A stretch of 64,000 bases of DNA from Deroplatys truncata. Its lineage: Eukaryota > Arthropoda > Insecta > Mantodea > Mantidae. Positions 12,336 through 24,845 of the stretch are shown here, in pieces (the first letter of the stretch is position 1; every line of letters starts with the position of its first letter). The notes under the pieces are model-generated. The model did no database searches and was not told the origin of the DNA. It worked only from the letters and a program-made list of their open reading frames with translations. The stretch is from positions 11,221,501 through 11,285,500 of the forward strand of contig CM060990.1 in assembly GCA_030765065.1 (NCBI GenBank). Reading direction: 5' to 3'. The position numbers and the translations under genes are program-made.

Positions 12336-12713
12336 GTTTGCATGAAAAAAATGATATATTTAAAAAATGGTTTGCTACTGATAAACGGCAAAAGTCCAAT
12401 ATCTTCTGGTTCCTTTTTCTCAGAAAGCAGTTGAAGCAGAGAGCTGAAGTTTTCACTAAGTATGAAGGCATTCTGTCTCTGAACTAAGGAAATTAAGCTG
12501 CCAGTAGTATTTCTGTTCTAATTTTGTTTCTCTGTGAAGAAAATGAACCAAAATGTACATCTAGATTTTTTAGACAATACCCTCAAATTTTAAAAATATA
12601 TTATACTTAAAATACAACTCTAGTTCAGTGCATATATTAGGCGGACAGAGGGGTTTTAAGGGTTCAAGTTAGGAACACACCGAGGGCTGGTGGCAAGGAA
12701 AGGTGGAAGCGCT
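12336..12713. other. No gene seen
   Basis: AT-rich stretch between repeat family R and the 130-bp tandem array. No coding or repeat signal. Confidence 0.4.
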
Positions 12714-13600
12714 TGTGACCTTGCAGTGTTCTCTGTACAGAAATATGATGTACAGCTTGAAGCCAGGGCAGCTTACTTCGATAGCAGATAGACAAGAATT
12801 AAGGAGTATTAGAAGGAACAAACGTACGTTTATCTATTAATACTGTGACCTTGCAGTGTTCTCTGTACAGAAATATGATGTACAGCTTGAAGCCAGGGCA
12901 GCTTACTTCGATAGCAGATAGACAAGAATTAAGGAGTATTAGAAGGAACAAACGTACGTTTATCTATTAATACTGTGACCTTGCAGTGTTCCCTGTACAG
13001 AAATATGATGTACAGCTTGAAGCCAGGGCAGCTTACTTCGATAGCAGATAGACAAGAATTAAGGAGTATTAGAAGGAACAAACGTACGTTTATCTATTAA
13101 TACTGTGACCTTGCAGTGTTCCCTGTACAGAAATATGATGTACAGCTTGAAGCCAGGGCAGCTTACTTCGATAGCAGATAGACAAGAATTAAGGAGTATT
13201 AGAAGGAACAAACGTACGTTTATCTATTAATACTGTGACCTTGCAGTGTTCCCTGTACAGAAATATGATGTACAGCTTGAAGCCAGGGCAGCTTACTTCG
13301 ATAGCAGATAGACAAGAATTAAGGAGTATTAGAAGGAACAAACGTACGTTTATCTATTAATACTGTGACCTTGCAGTGTTCCCTGTACAGAAATATGATG
13401 TACAGCTTGAAGCCAGGGCAGCTTACTTCGATAGCAGATAGACAAGAATTAAGGAGTATTAGAAGGAACAAACGTACGTTTATCTATTAATACTGTGACC
13501 TTGCAGTGTTCCCTGTACAGAAATATGATGTACAGCTTGAAGTCAGTACACCTACTTCGATAGCAGATAGACCAGGACTCACGAGAATTAGAAGAAGAAG
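12714..13600. repeat. 130-bp tandem repeat, six copies plus a partial
   Basis: TGTGACCTTGCAGTGTTC starts units at 12,714, 12,844, 12,974, 13,104, 13,234, 13,364 and 13,494: exactly 130 bp apart. Internal units are almost identical. The first two have CTCTGTACAG where the rest have CCCTGTACAG. The last unit decays after about 50 bp. This marks very recent amplification or ongoing homogenisation. Confidence 0.97.
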
Positions 13601-15413
13601 AAGAAAAAACAATGTGGGTTTAGCTATTGTTAGTACACAATAATGCTAGCTCACGATTCAATTAAGACATTGATGTACAAAAATCCGAGTTACATTGTCT
13701 TTTCTTCTACATCGAAAGCTGTACATTTTAAAAGGAATATCCGCTCTTATTAGCGTGTGACAGATCCACGGAAAATGGGGCTGGGGAGGTTATAGGTCCA
13801 CTTGTTCCTTTCTAATAGTCACACGTTGCTTGTGTTTCACTGAGTTACAGGTTGTTTAACACGTCCTTTCAGCTCTAATGTTACATCGGATGGTTTCGCC
13901 ATTTGTGCTGAAGTGTTCCATGTCAAATTCCCCTACAAACGATGCTTATTGTGATGATGGTTTTTAAGAACCTCTCCTTTACTTTAAACATTTTCCCACA
14001 GTTCTCCGCTGATCTATATATGCATTGCCGTCTTTTGGGTTGGGGAGGAGAGTCTCCGTCACAATACCTGGTGTCACCTATACTCCGTGCGGTAACGCGA
14101 TTGCTCCGTTTACTTACTAAGAACCTTGCCTGGTAAAAGGTTATGTCTCCCCAAGTGTTCAAAATTTTAGCCCTGGAACATTTATAGTTTTAAAAAAAGA
14201 AATAAATGTTGAGAAAAATGTTTTGAGATAATTGCAGCACAAATTTGAGTTCAAAGGTATGACTAGCATTAGTGCATTCCAGGGAAGTAATCATTAGGTG
14301 CCATTCCTGTTGCATTCTTATTTGCAGTCCTATTACCTTTTGACCTGGGATAACACGAGTTGAGATATTAAACGTTTCAGCAGTAGGGGCGTGGAACTCC
14401 AAAGTTTAAAATGACACGTATTCTGGATCCGAAGAATCACATTTTTTCATTAAAAGCAGAATAATGCCAAATTTTGTCATTTTGCATTTTCTAATCCTCT
14501 TAACATCAGATTAGAACTTGAAGCATCAGCTTCCTCCACAAAGATGATTACTTTCTTTAATTGCTGATGACATATTGTTCACTTACAAGCCCTTAACTCA
14601 TGTTGTTCAATCTATTAGATCGGAAGATATTTTGATATAAAGAAAGAAAGAAATGCAATTATATCACTTTTATTGATTTTAGCATGCAAGTTATTAACCA
14701 CTTCCTGGTACTCATACCACCAACATAGATATAGGTTAATGAACGGTGGGGGGGCACCTCGCGCGCTTCGACCTGCACAGATGTATTATGCCTACTACCA
14801 CCCAGGAGGAAGGGATGAGGAAAGGAACTACAGGAGGCCGCAGGCAGACAGGTCACAGAGAAATGGAAAGAAAACCTTAGTAAAGAAGAAACCACCCCAG
14901 CATTCGCCTGCCGATCCCGGGGAAACCACGAAGCTATTTCATTAACTTTATTCGTATGCAATATTATACATTATATAGGTACCATCTTTCAGATATTTTT
15001 CAATCACTACTACAACCACTGGCAACATCTCTGAAGATACCCCCCACAGGTAGGGACCAAATCTCATCTGAAATTATTATATTATTTAAAAAGGTTCCTG
15101 ACATTTTCGAAGATAAGACAAAGGTACATATTTCTGCATAATCAGCAATTGTTTAAGTATCAGTTACTATTTTTTACCAGCTTTCTGTCATAGTTAAACA
15201 TTGACCAGGAACTTTTAAACAGAGCAATAAAGCATGAAGCTGCGACCTGCACAGATCTATTGTGGCTACCCCCCCCCAGGAGGAAGCAATAAGGTGAAGG
15301 AACTAAATGTTAACATGGCAGAAATGCCTGAGCTGCATAAATGGACCTCATAACTATTAATGAAAATGTAAAAAGTCGTATGAATTTCTCTACGTCTACG
15401 TTCTACATAATAT
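13601..15413. other. No gene seen
   Basis: About 1.8 kb without a recognisable gene. A short block, CGACCTGCACAGATSTATTRTG followed by CAGGAGGAAG, occurs near 14,768 and again near 15,242, so the two places share a small repeat. The open frames at 14,673-14,945 and 14,659-14,961 overlap on opposite strands and look like chance. Confidence 0.4.
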
Positions 15414-15828
15414 TGTAACAAATGAGAACACCAGTTACTGCAAAAACACGCTTTATTTATCACTAGGCACTCAACGTAACACAGACGTTACACTTGATTC
15501 ACTTAGGCACACGCTCAGAACACAAATGAGCTGCTGAGTCACAACTCACACTAAACTATACTTTCCGCTTTTCACTTTGTCACTTCTAATAGAACTCAAC
15601 TGCGCAGCGCCCTTATATACGCCCCGCATGCAAAGCGGAACTTTCTAGAAGAGAAACCTGCTACAGTATGCCGAAACGAATGTTCCTGAACAGGTATGCG
15701 GCACATAATGGGTTATTATTCCACACTGCCAAGTGATCTATTGTTTCCGCAGTCACTATTGTTCCGACGGCCGGTCGAAGGCTCCATCCAAGTGCCGGGC
15801 CGCAGGAAGGTCCGCGCACGCGGTCACA
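15414..15828 (-). mobile_element. Solo LTR of a Ty3/gypsy-like retrotransposon
   Basis: On the minus strand it starts TGTGACCGCGTGCGCGG and ends CTCATTTGTTACA, so it has TG..CA ends. In order it carries a promoter TATA box (GTATATAAGGGCGC, near 15,610-15,625) and a polyadenylation signal (AATAAAGCG, near 15,450). The length of 415 bp fits an LTR, and no internal region lies beside it. Flanks ATAT and ATCT could be a decayed 4-bp duplication. It is a fossil left by LTR-LTR recombination, and its age cannot be judged without the partner. Confidence 0.75.
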
Positions 15829-17654
15829 ATCTATAATATTTAGAGCGCTTTCATCAGGACTTTAGTCAGGATAACATCCGCTTGTATATGCTCTTAATTA
15901 TGCTTTAGAACGGTTACACATGCAACTAGTCAGCTGTTGCACAAATTTATACCTATCAACTAGTAGCTCATATGACAAATTAAAAAATGGTAAATTAACA
16001 TTTTTAAGAAAACGGCTTAAAATTTGAAGAAATCTCTACATATAGTAAAATCCGTACACATGAAGCTTATTTGTCATAAACCTTAGTTTTTTTAACTAAA
16101 ATTACATTGTTCCTGTAATAATTTCACTTCTATATTTAGTTACCTACTTATATAAATGCTCACAGTATTGAAAAGAATGTACAGTCAGCACTCGAGTGCA
16201 AGTAATCCTTCAGGATTGTGTTTTAATTCGCAGTCGCCAGGGTCACTTTAGGGTGCCTGCTGGTTCACTTGAGTTGCTTATGTATCAGCAGATCATCACA
16301 CAGTCAAAATGAGGATCAGGAGTTTGTGGAATATGCAGAGTTCAACGCTCATGATGCTTTCAGCAGTGTTCTCGTTAGTTTAATCCGCGAAAACTAACCT
16401 ATAACACAGAAGCTTTAGGCATGCAAATATTTCGTTAACCAATAACACCTAACCTATTATTTCACTATTTTAAACGCGCTTCAGTGCAAAATGAGTAAGC
16501 AATATGCATAAAAAACAGACTTAGTTATTTTAACTCTTATTGCTATTAATTTTCTGCTCCTGAATGGTTACTGGCACAATGAAGGTGATTGCCACTACCT
16601 CTACTTGCGGCATCGTTGTTAATGCTTCATGGGGCTTCTACTCACGAATAGCAAGCAACCAACTGTTGCATTGCATTTGAATGTATAACAGTAATGCCTT
16701 ATTTCATCTAAAAATTATCCAGTTTTACAAAGAGCAAGTGCTATTCATTTTTCTCTTGGGCATAAACTAAGCTTTCCAGCTACAGGAAGCAATTTTCTTG
16801 AGCATAATGCCTTAATACAAAATATGATAAAGCGTCATTCCTTTCACAATAATATTGTAGACAGTTGTAGTAAGCACTTACTTTTAATAATAAGCAATGC
16901 AATTTCTCTCTTTATATTCAGACCTAGCCTCTCACAGCCACAAGCAAATGCAATTTCTTTTATATTCACATATTCAACCTTGCTATAAATTGAGAGTCTT
17001 AGATAAAGTGCAAGCAACAAGTTGCACTGCAGTAGTTTTGGACACAGCATTTATTTTATCATAAATTACTGAAACCACTGCCTTCTACATAGTTCCTAAC
17101 CAAAAAAATTAAAAACTTCTACTGTTGAGTACTTTTTTGTACCTGAGAAATCCCTTTCCTCTGTAATACTTTCTTAGGATTTTCTCTCAGAAAAGCCAAA
17201 TCACAAACTATACAAAAAAGAGCTCTTAGAAATTCCACATGTGCTATTCCTGCATCAGCAACTAAACAAAATGGAAACGTGTATCAAAGTTGCAGCAGTC
17301 GACATGCGTTCGTCGCCAAATGACCAATGGCATGCGAGAATGGAAATGACGTCATATATCTTTGCATGTTGCCATGTCTTTCACGGTTATAAATGTTCAC
17401 GGATCACACACCCTTTAAGTGCCATCTATGAATTGCAAACTTCTTTAAGCATTTGCTCACCGTGAGAGAGTGCTTAGAACTTAAAGGCTTTAGTTAACAC
17501 TTAAGGTTCGACTATGAATCCGGTCCATTTAATATGTCTTTTTGTCATCTTCAACTTATTATATTTCAATTGCTACATTTTTACAGCAAACAGCAAATAA
17601 CAATTTTCCCCAGGTGCTTCGCTTGTTGGGAAGGTAACCTTGCAATCGCTAAAC
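15829..17654. other. No gene seen
   Basis: About 1.8 kb of AT-rich sequence. Only short open frames without family features are present, and no repeat is recognised by eye. Confidence 0.4.
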
Positions 17655-18282
17655 ATCTGATGTGTTACAATCACATGATTTTCTCTACCCTATATCGCTT
17701 ATTAGTGGGTGTACGAATTATTTTTAAAAAAGTGTATTTTCCTATCTAGCTACTTCATTTTAATCGAGATAATCTTTCCAGAAATAGCTGCAATAGATAT
17801 TTCGTTAGAGATACAAAGGGAAAAGTAATAGTCAAAGGTTTAAGAACTGGACGATATATGGTGGTCTTAAAATTCCATACGTTTTCCATGATATCGCGAG
17901 AAACCACTGAAAATCGACAGGATTTTAAAAGAATGGCTAAGTATTGAACAAATTGAACCATTCATAATAGATATCTCGAAAATGACTGATGCCACAAAAA
18001 AGTTATTGGACACAAATTGTGTGTTAAAGAGTTATACATTTTTTATGAAGTACGCTTTCGTGAAGAGGATTTCAAAGGATATTCTCAAAAAATTTAAGAC
18101 ATACATTTTATTTGTCATGTAAATATATTTACCATGTGTTATTTTAATCGAAATAGTTAGAGCCATTTTTTAGAACCTCAAAAAATTCGAGAATTTTCCC
18201 ATGTAAAGGGTAGCTGTGGTGAGGGGGATGTTGTCGAAAATATTTGTGTCGCATCTTTAGAAAGTATGAACTTAATACGCGC

Positions 18283-18321
<39 letters not shown>

Positions 18322-18480
18322 AATACACAGGGACCATTTTCTAAAAATGCCCTTTTTTATTCAGAAGGCCTCAAAACATGCATTTCCAGTGAAATCTCGC
18401 TATCGAATTTTTTGATGGAAAGCAGTGCCTTATCTACTACCGGTAGGTGCCTTCGGTGGTTTACCTGCTCTGCCCTAGAT
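17655..18480 (+). repeat. Dispersed repeat family R, copy 2
   Basis: It starts near CACATGATTTTCTCTACC and runs through TTTAAGAACTGGACGATAT, ATATCTCGAAAATG, an (AC)n tract at 18,280-18,316 and CATGCATTTCCAGTGAAATC. It is uninterrupted at the point where the giant element split the third copy (TTACCATGTGTTATTTTAATC near 18,133), so it serves as a paralogous empty site. Confidence 0.82.
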
Positions 18481-20769
18481 GAAGATTAGAGAAAGCAAAA
18501 CCAAAGAAAGTTATGGCTTTACTTAGTTCGCTAGAATTTGTTGTGGGTAAATCTCGCGTGCCTTCCTGTGAAATTGAAGGTGACGTGGGCAGCTGTGCCT
18601 CACGTCCCGTTACGCCCAAATGCTCGGTAAGTGGCACTGTGACGTCACAGGGAATTTCACCCTTCCTGACAAATGGACGACAGATGCGTTTATGCAGTTC
18701 TTGGCTCGCGAATGCAGGAACGGGAGGAATATCGGACTGAAAGGGAGAAAAAGAGATGGGAAATATAAATGCATATTGTAAGAAACATACAAATCAAATC
18801 TTGTTGTGTAAATACGACCATTCATTCTGTAAGCACGTCCGAGATACACATTGTTTGTGTGCGAGTAAATACAGCTGATTCACCTACCCCTAGGTATTCG
18901 TATTTACACAGCCCCCAGTTTATAGTCTAATGTGGAAACATCGTCCCTCTTGTCCAACTCTATTGTGCTTATTCGTTATCATGTGCAACCAGCATTTACG
19001 ATGAAACGCTGAGTGAGTACCAAACAGCTGCGAAAAGCTTAAAAAGAATGATTTTTCATGGTTATGAAGCTAGCAAGTTGGCAGAGGAACATTTTGCTAA
19101 GGAGTGACTTATGTGGCCGAACGTAGTGAGGCAAACATTTGCTTCACAAGTTCGAATCTGATACTGATGTTTGTTTTTACTTCTTCTGTCTTTCTCCTTG
19201 TTTTTATTTTTTATATTTTATTTTGTGAGCCAAAGTTACAAGAACCCCAATGAGACAATTGTTCATCATATTTAGCTTCGTAAGGCGTGTTGCACCGTAC
19301 CGAAGCTGGTGTTCTACACTATGATAATTATTTTTTCATTCTTTTGGGCATACGCCGAAGATATTAAATCTAGCTGTCCTTGTAATCAACGATGTTTCAT
19401 AATTAACGCATGTGTTTACTCACATAAAGTAAGTTGTAAATGCCCTTAAGTTTACAGACAAACATGAAACCGAAGTTATTGACGGTAAGATATAAATAAT
19501 TAAACAATTAAATAATAGTAAGATAATGAATTATTTGCAATAAATAATTTCCGTTTGGTAAATCACTGTATAAAGTAATTAGCTTGAATCGAAACACTTA
19601 TCAAGAGAGGGTCATTAACGCCACTTAAGAAAGTCGCGTAGCAGCCGAATATAGAACACATTAGCTTAAAGCTTCTGAGAAACCAGTTAGGAGTTGATTT
19701 CAGTGCTTTTGCAGTCACGTAGGACAATTCTGTAAATTAGAGAGGCAAAAGAACTTCTGAGAAAAGTGAAATGCTCAGTTAGCAACAGAGTAAGAGCCGT
19801 GCATGAAGAGGGGTTAAGCATTAGCCCGGACAAGATGTAAAGTTGGAAGGGGGGAATAATATGTAGGCGGAGCTAAAATTAATAAATGTTCGTGCAATTT
19901 AGCTCAAAGAGTTACTTTGACTCTAGTACCGGCACTGGCACTTACAGTCATTCGTGCACACAGTTGTGCATACATTACTCTACTCTGGTACCGGCAATGG
20001 TGCTTACTGCTCGTGTGATATTTCAAGCGCCTAGTGACGCACTTGTGTAAGTAAGATTTCGCGGCTATTACGAGAGGTCTCGCCGATAAGCATTTTAGTG
20101 ACTTACGGCAAGTTACGCTTCTAGTTTCTTTTATTGCAGAAACAATTATTTCCAATCGTAACTTTGATATTACAGAAGTTAGGAGGCACAATAATTCAGT
20201 TGTTACAATTTCGAGCGCTATGATTCATAATCAGTTCTACTTTTTATCTTCAAGCGGGCGCCAACTCGCTTCAGAAGCTCAAGTATTTGTTCACAATAAA
20301 TTTCTGAATCAATTGAAACTGGTGTCATCCTTTAGCAATACGTTTAGGCATACCCTGAGAAAAACATCTCATAGATTAACAGTAGAGCAGCTGGCGCACG
20401 AGACAACAGAACGACCTACGAGATCACAGGAGCAGAATCAACAACGAAGCAGGTAAAGTAAACGACATCAAAAGTGACGACCATCGTTACTGCTTCAAAT
20501 TGGCGTGTCATCGGGGCATCATCTTCCTGTATCAAACTCGCGCCTCATAGTGGTGCAATAATCCTGTATGAAGATGAAATCGCAATTGTTAACGGACATT
20601 GACTTCATCAATGAAGTAAATCCTCAAAATGGTGACCCCCCCTTCACCAATGTACATGTGGACAGGTTGCCGGAGAGACGTTATTGCATGGTGTAACCTG
20701 TACGGTGCAATCTGGTTGCATTATTCATTTATGAGTACCCGTAGATGATTTGGGCTTTGTGGTACTTGC
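18481..20769. other. No clear gene
   Basis: Mostly unrecognised. A minor pair of 40-bp repeats containing GTACCGGCA lies near 19,925 and 19,992. The plus open frame 20,220-20,456 (78 aa; GRQLASEAQVFVHN near its start, LTVEQLAHETTE near its end, followed by a GTAAAG that could be a splice donor) has a transposase-like N-terminal look, but I cannot place it in a family. Confidence 0.35.
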
Positions 20770-21512
20770 GCGTAGACTCATGCCTTTAAATAATCCCAGA
20801 GAAATAAATTCAGTTAACCTGGCAGGCCATGGATCCGCATCCTCGTTCTTTTCACTAACGCCACTTCTTCTAGTGGGAATAGCAACTCTTCTTGCAGAAA
20901 TTCAAGGTATTGTGGTCCTATGAGGTTGCCTTCAAAAAGTGTGGTCCAATTAGCTGGTCAGCTAATATTCCACACCAGACTTACTGCTCCACTGTACCTG
21001 AATTATATCTTCTCTTATCCAGCGAGGACTGTCGTTCTGTCCTTGTTGTGGAATGTGGCTCTGTCGCTGAGGAGAACATTTCCTAAAATGTGCATCCATT
21101 TGTGTTTGCTGCAGTAGCCGCTGTGCAAGTATTACTCGCGTCCGTTGAGAGCCTGGCGTAGTTGTACGTAGATGGTACGGATGAAATGCAATGCTGTGCA
21201 ATATGAGTATCACTGATGCCTGGCTGATGCTGAGATCTTGTGCTATGGCCTTGGAACTGGTATGTGGATTGTTTTCTACTGCGTTTCGCACAGCATCTTC
21301 ATCGTCTCCAGAGGTTACTGGAGCATCGCGAGCAGGAGCTGCTCTACCAACTGACCCTGTTTCACGAAGGCGACTGTCAACCCTTGGAAATGTCTCCGCA
21401 TTCGGTGCCCTCTTCCTGGAAATCGTTCTTCATACAGGCGCCTTGTTGACCGTGAATTGCACCTTGCTTCTCTATAGATCAACAGCATGTCAGCATGCTC
21501 GTTTGAATACAT
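20770..21512 (-). pseudogene. Mariner/IS630-like transposase fragment
   Basis: The minus strand opens with MYSNEHADMLLIY (21,512) and RRLYEERFPGRGHR, the N-terminus typical of arthropod IS630/Tc1-mariner proteins related to the rosa group. Then comes SSKAIAQDLSISQASV (helix-turn-helix, near 21,230) with HPYHLR. SDRATFHN (first catalytic Asp region) lies near 21,050 in another frame, and LNLFLWDYLK (third Asp region, Asp replaced by Asn) near 20,790. The segment holding the second Asp is missing, so there is an internal deletion as well as several frameshifts and stops. Terminal repeats were not found. Confidence 0.75.
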
Positions 21513-21784
21513 AGTTATGTCTGAACAATAACCATGTCTCGTAGAAACATTTACAACTCTGAGTACATCACAGAGAGTTGATTCAAGCCAGGGAGTGACT
21601 CAGGCGCAAATAGCAAAAACCACTTTACATTTCTGAAGTGTTTGTAACTTGACTGAATGGGCTAAGAACAATACCATAGTAAAATACCTATTACGAAGTA
21701 GTGATTTATATCCACCTACCAGAGGAAACTATAGAGCTTTATTCTGTTTTGTGTATAATTATAATTTATAATATTACCATAATT

Positions 21785-21935
21785 GTGGTTTGTTTCACAA
21801 TATCAAATTATAGGCCCAAAGGAGTAAAGCCAACGGTAATAACGGAATTGAACTTAACACGAAGGATTTGAACCCGAACTGCAGTGGCATAGTGATGAAA
21901 GAACCATCATAACACTACTCGGCCATATTACTATA
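21785..21935 (-). repeat. tRNA-Ser/Leu-like SINE
   Basis: On the minus strand ATGGCCGAGTAGTGTTATGATGG matches a tRNA A box and D arm of the TGGCCGAGTGGTTAAG type, and about 40 bases on GGTTCAAATCC is a good B box. The tail continues with unrelated AT-rich sequence to about 21,785. No intact tRNA cloverleaf or CCA-stem pairing is evident, so I call it a SINE and not a tRNA gene. Confidence 0.6.
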
Positions 21936-22159
21936 TAATGGGAGAACTAGGATCTCGTTTCGAATCCTTAGGTGCATTTTACAGCTCCCTAAGACGTATT
22001 AAGATCTATTTGTTAGTTATGACTCAAATAATTAAATTGAATTATCAGAATCTACTATACAAGCTGTAATACGCCGTAGTGAGTGCCAGAATGGAAAATA
22101 TCTACCTAATACTTAGTATTTTTGACGTGGCTGTACAACGCCCACGTTTTGGCTAAAGT
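21936..22159. other. No gene seen
   Basis: Short stretch between the SINE and the hAT element, without features. Confidence 0.3.
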
Positions 22160-24585
22160 AAGGCTATCAGACGTCCCCATTTTCCGGGGACATTCCCAGA
22201 ATTTTTTTGTCCCCGGAGAAAATTCATCCGTGAAATGTCCCCAGATTTACTAAGTTGTCCACTGAAATCCAGGATTTTCAATGTTCATTATTCCGAGTTT
22301 GGTTTTATGACATGTCAGCAGTAACATTCCATGACCTTTCAATTCGTCATTAAACCGTAACGTATTTACAGCGTCCCCTAACTCTTTTGTATTCGGTGGT
22401 TTCTGTTCACCGTGCTATCTAACTGCTATCTCTTTGGGATTTGGTTTACTCTACTCCTTGTATCCGCTGTTTTCTTTGGAAACACGTAAATGTTAGTTTC
22501 GCATGGCGAAACTTCCACCTAGTTTGTTCGCACAGACCGTCTTCGTGTAAACACATGATTAAACTGCAGGGTGATAATTGATCTCAATTTGAAAATGTCG
22601 AAAAAGCGAAAGAGTTTAGTAAGTGATGCTGTGTTGAATGAGTTTCCTTTTCTCCGTCGAAGTGTCAACGACTCTGCAGCATTTTCTTCTTTGGCCAAAC
22701 AACATTCAGTGTCACGAGCGGCGGGAAAATTTCGGTTACAGAAGACATGGGAACAAAAAGACACAAAAGTCTTGAAATCCTGAATGTAGCAGCACGAAAG
22801 TATCCCAGTTTTTCAAGAGTTTTGTTCCTAATAAACCTAATTTGATCACTGCATTACAGGAGGAAACTTTATTATTTCATACAGTGAAACATTATCAAAG
22901 TTTTAAGTCGGTGGACTGTACTGCTGATCTCATAAGGAAGTTCAGCGAATCTAAATTCACGTGTGCCAAAACAAATATTGAGACTATTGTAGGGTTCGTT
23001 TAAGCACCCTGGGTTTTTGATGTAGTGAAATAAGAAATTCAAGCTGCTTCTTTTGTATCCATACTATTTGATGCTTCAAATCATGGAGTTTGAAAGCATT
23101 ACCTATACTTATGTTAACGTAGTCAAAGACATGACCATTAATATGCAGACTAAACTTATTGACTTTGTTGAGATTTCAGGAGAAACGTCACACTTTCGTT
23201 ACAGGCCTCACTAGAAACAGTAAAGAAATTAGGTCTTGAAAATAAAATTGTAACCATCTCTGGAGATAATACAAAAATAAATTTTGGATGTTTGAAAAGC
23301 AAAGGAAAAAAATGTATTTACCAGTGTGAAAAACCAGCTAGAAAGGAAAGTTCTTGGTTTGGGATGGATAGCCAACATGATACACAACTGTGCACATTCT
23401 GCCATTAATTCCATTCCTCTTGATGTTTAAGGAATAGTTGTGAAAGTATTTGGCTAATTTCAGATACTTACTGTCGGAGTGGAGATACCTAAGGAGTTTT
23501 TGTTGGGCAAAAATATAAAAAGTACTGAGTTAATGTCAGGTGGCTGTCCCTTCTGCCAGCAATTACAAGAATTTGTGAGATATTTCCTGCACTTCATCTG
23601 TGAAAAAAGTGCCCAATGATGTTAAAGAAGTGGTTTATCGATCCATGTACCTTGCATTGGATGAGGTTTGCTAATGCAACTTTGCCACTTTTTCATGATG
23701 CAATAATAAAAGCTGAAGGCGAGGATGTTACCTTCAGTCGAGTCATCAGTATCGTTCTCCAAATTAAAAGAAAAACTGAACTTTAGGAAAGAATATAAGC
23801 GCATTCCATCGTCAGTAAAGCAACCTCTGACATCTTTAGAAGAAGATGGTTCCTATTCTACTCCAGAATTTCTTAGTGTGTCTCGTGAATTTCATGAGAA
23901 TGATGTTGACTATTTCAGTGCTTGGATTGTGCATACACAGAGTAATAAAACTATGGAATGCATACTATTGAGATCTCCACCTCAAAGAGAAGAATTTTAA
24001 GAAACTGTGCATTAATATTTTTTTAAATGTAGATGGCCTTGATTTAAATGAAGATAATTCGTTTGGTGAAATTGCATACTTGAAGAAGTATATGACTGCA
24101 AAAGAATAGCTACGTGAAATGAAGAACATACCACACTTTCCTCTAAATGGGCCGAAGTTTTTAAATTCTTATCTGAGAAAATGATCCCACATGCACAATT
24201 ACAGAAGCTGGTTGAACCATCTTTGTGTCTTTCTGCAAGTAATGCTTCCGTAGAGAGAGTTTTCTCTTCATTGAATACGATGTGGGCATTCCAGAGGTAC
24301 AGAATGCGTTTAGAAACCGTTCGAGCCATGCTTGCCATTTTAACGAACTTCAATATGAACTGTCAGAAATTCGCTACAAAATCGTGATACAGAGAAGATC
24401 TACTTAAGAAGATTCACTAATCTGAAAAGTACTAGTATTAAGTAGTGTGTAAGGTAATTAGGCAGAGTATTTTAATCCTTTAAAATGTAACGGGAAGTGA
24501 GAATACCATAAAGTCAATCATGAAAGTAAGCTTCAGTAATTTTTAAGTCTGTCCCCGGAAATTGTGGAAAAAATCTGGTAGCCTT
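22160..24585 (+). mobile_element. Decayed hAT transposon
   Basis: The ends are inverted: AAGGCTATCAGA on the left and TCTGGTAGCCTT on the right, each with a nearby CCGGGGACA. TTGGCTAA before and TAGGCTAA after could be the 8-bp duplication of hAT elements with one change. Plus-strand pieces of the transposase are spread between. The size of about 2.4 kb fits a hAT element. Confidence 0.72.
22604..24387 (+). pseudogene. hAT transposase pseudogene (DUF4371/ZMYM-like group)
   Basis: The N-terminus reads MSKKRKSLVSDAVLNEFPFL at 22,604, as in the BED-finger group of hAT proteins, but the Cys/His finger itself is not readable. A segment near 22,850-23,000 translates as EETLLFHTVKHYQSFKSVDC and then SKFTCAKTNIETIV, typical of the KIAA1586/ZMYM-like domain. 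The C-terminal dimerisation region is well kept at 24,207-24,375: LCLSASNASVERVFSSLN followed by ETVRAMLAILTNF. Between these are many stops and frameshifts (roughly a dozen or more), so this is an old dead copy. Confidence 0.75.
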
Positions 24586-24616
24586 AGGCTAACGGCTCAT
24601 CTCCAATTGCTCACAA

Positions 24617-24845
24617 TGCGTAGATCTGTCATTTCCTTTTCAAATACTTCTGTCAACAGATGCATGTGATATGTTGTTCCTTCAGTGGGAGTTTCCATAG
24701 TTGTGTACGAATGTATGCCTCGAATAACCTATATAACGTTCCGATTGCGTAGAACTGCCACTTTCTTTTCAAATATTTCTGTCAACAATTGCATGAGATA
24801 GGGTATTTCATCAGTGGGGGTTTTCATAGGAGTGTATGAATGGCG
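24617..24845. repeat. Tandem duplication, ~131-bp unit
   Basis: GCGTAGATCTGTCATTTCC (24,619) and GCGTAGAACTGCCACTTTC (24,750) begin two units that share TTTTCAAATA, TCTGTCAACA, TCAGTGGG and TGTATGAATG-like endings. Confidence 0.75.

Noticed and set aside
21857-21935. A functional tRNA-Ser/Leu gene
   Set aside because: The A and B boxes are there, but no acceptor-stem pairing or clean anticodon arm can be drawn, so it is better read as a SINE head.
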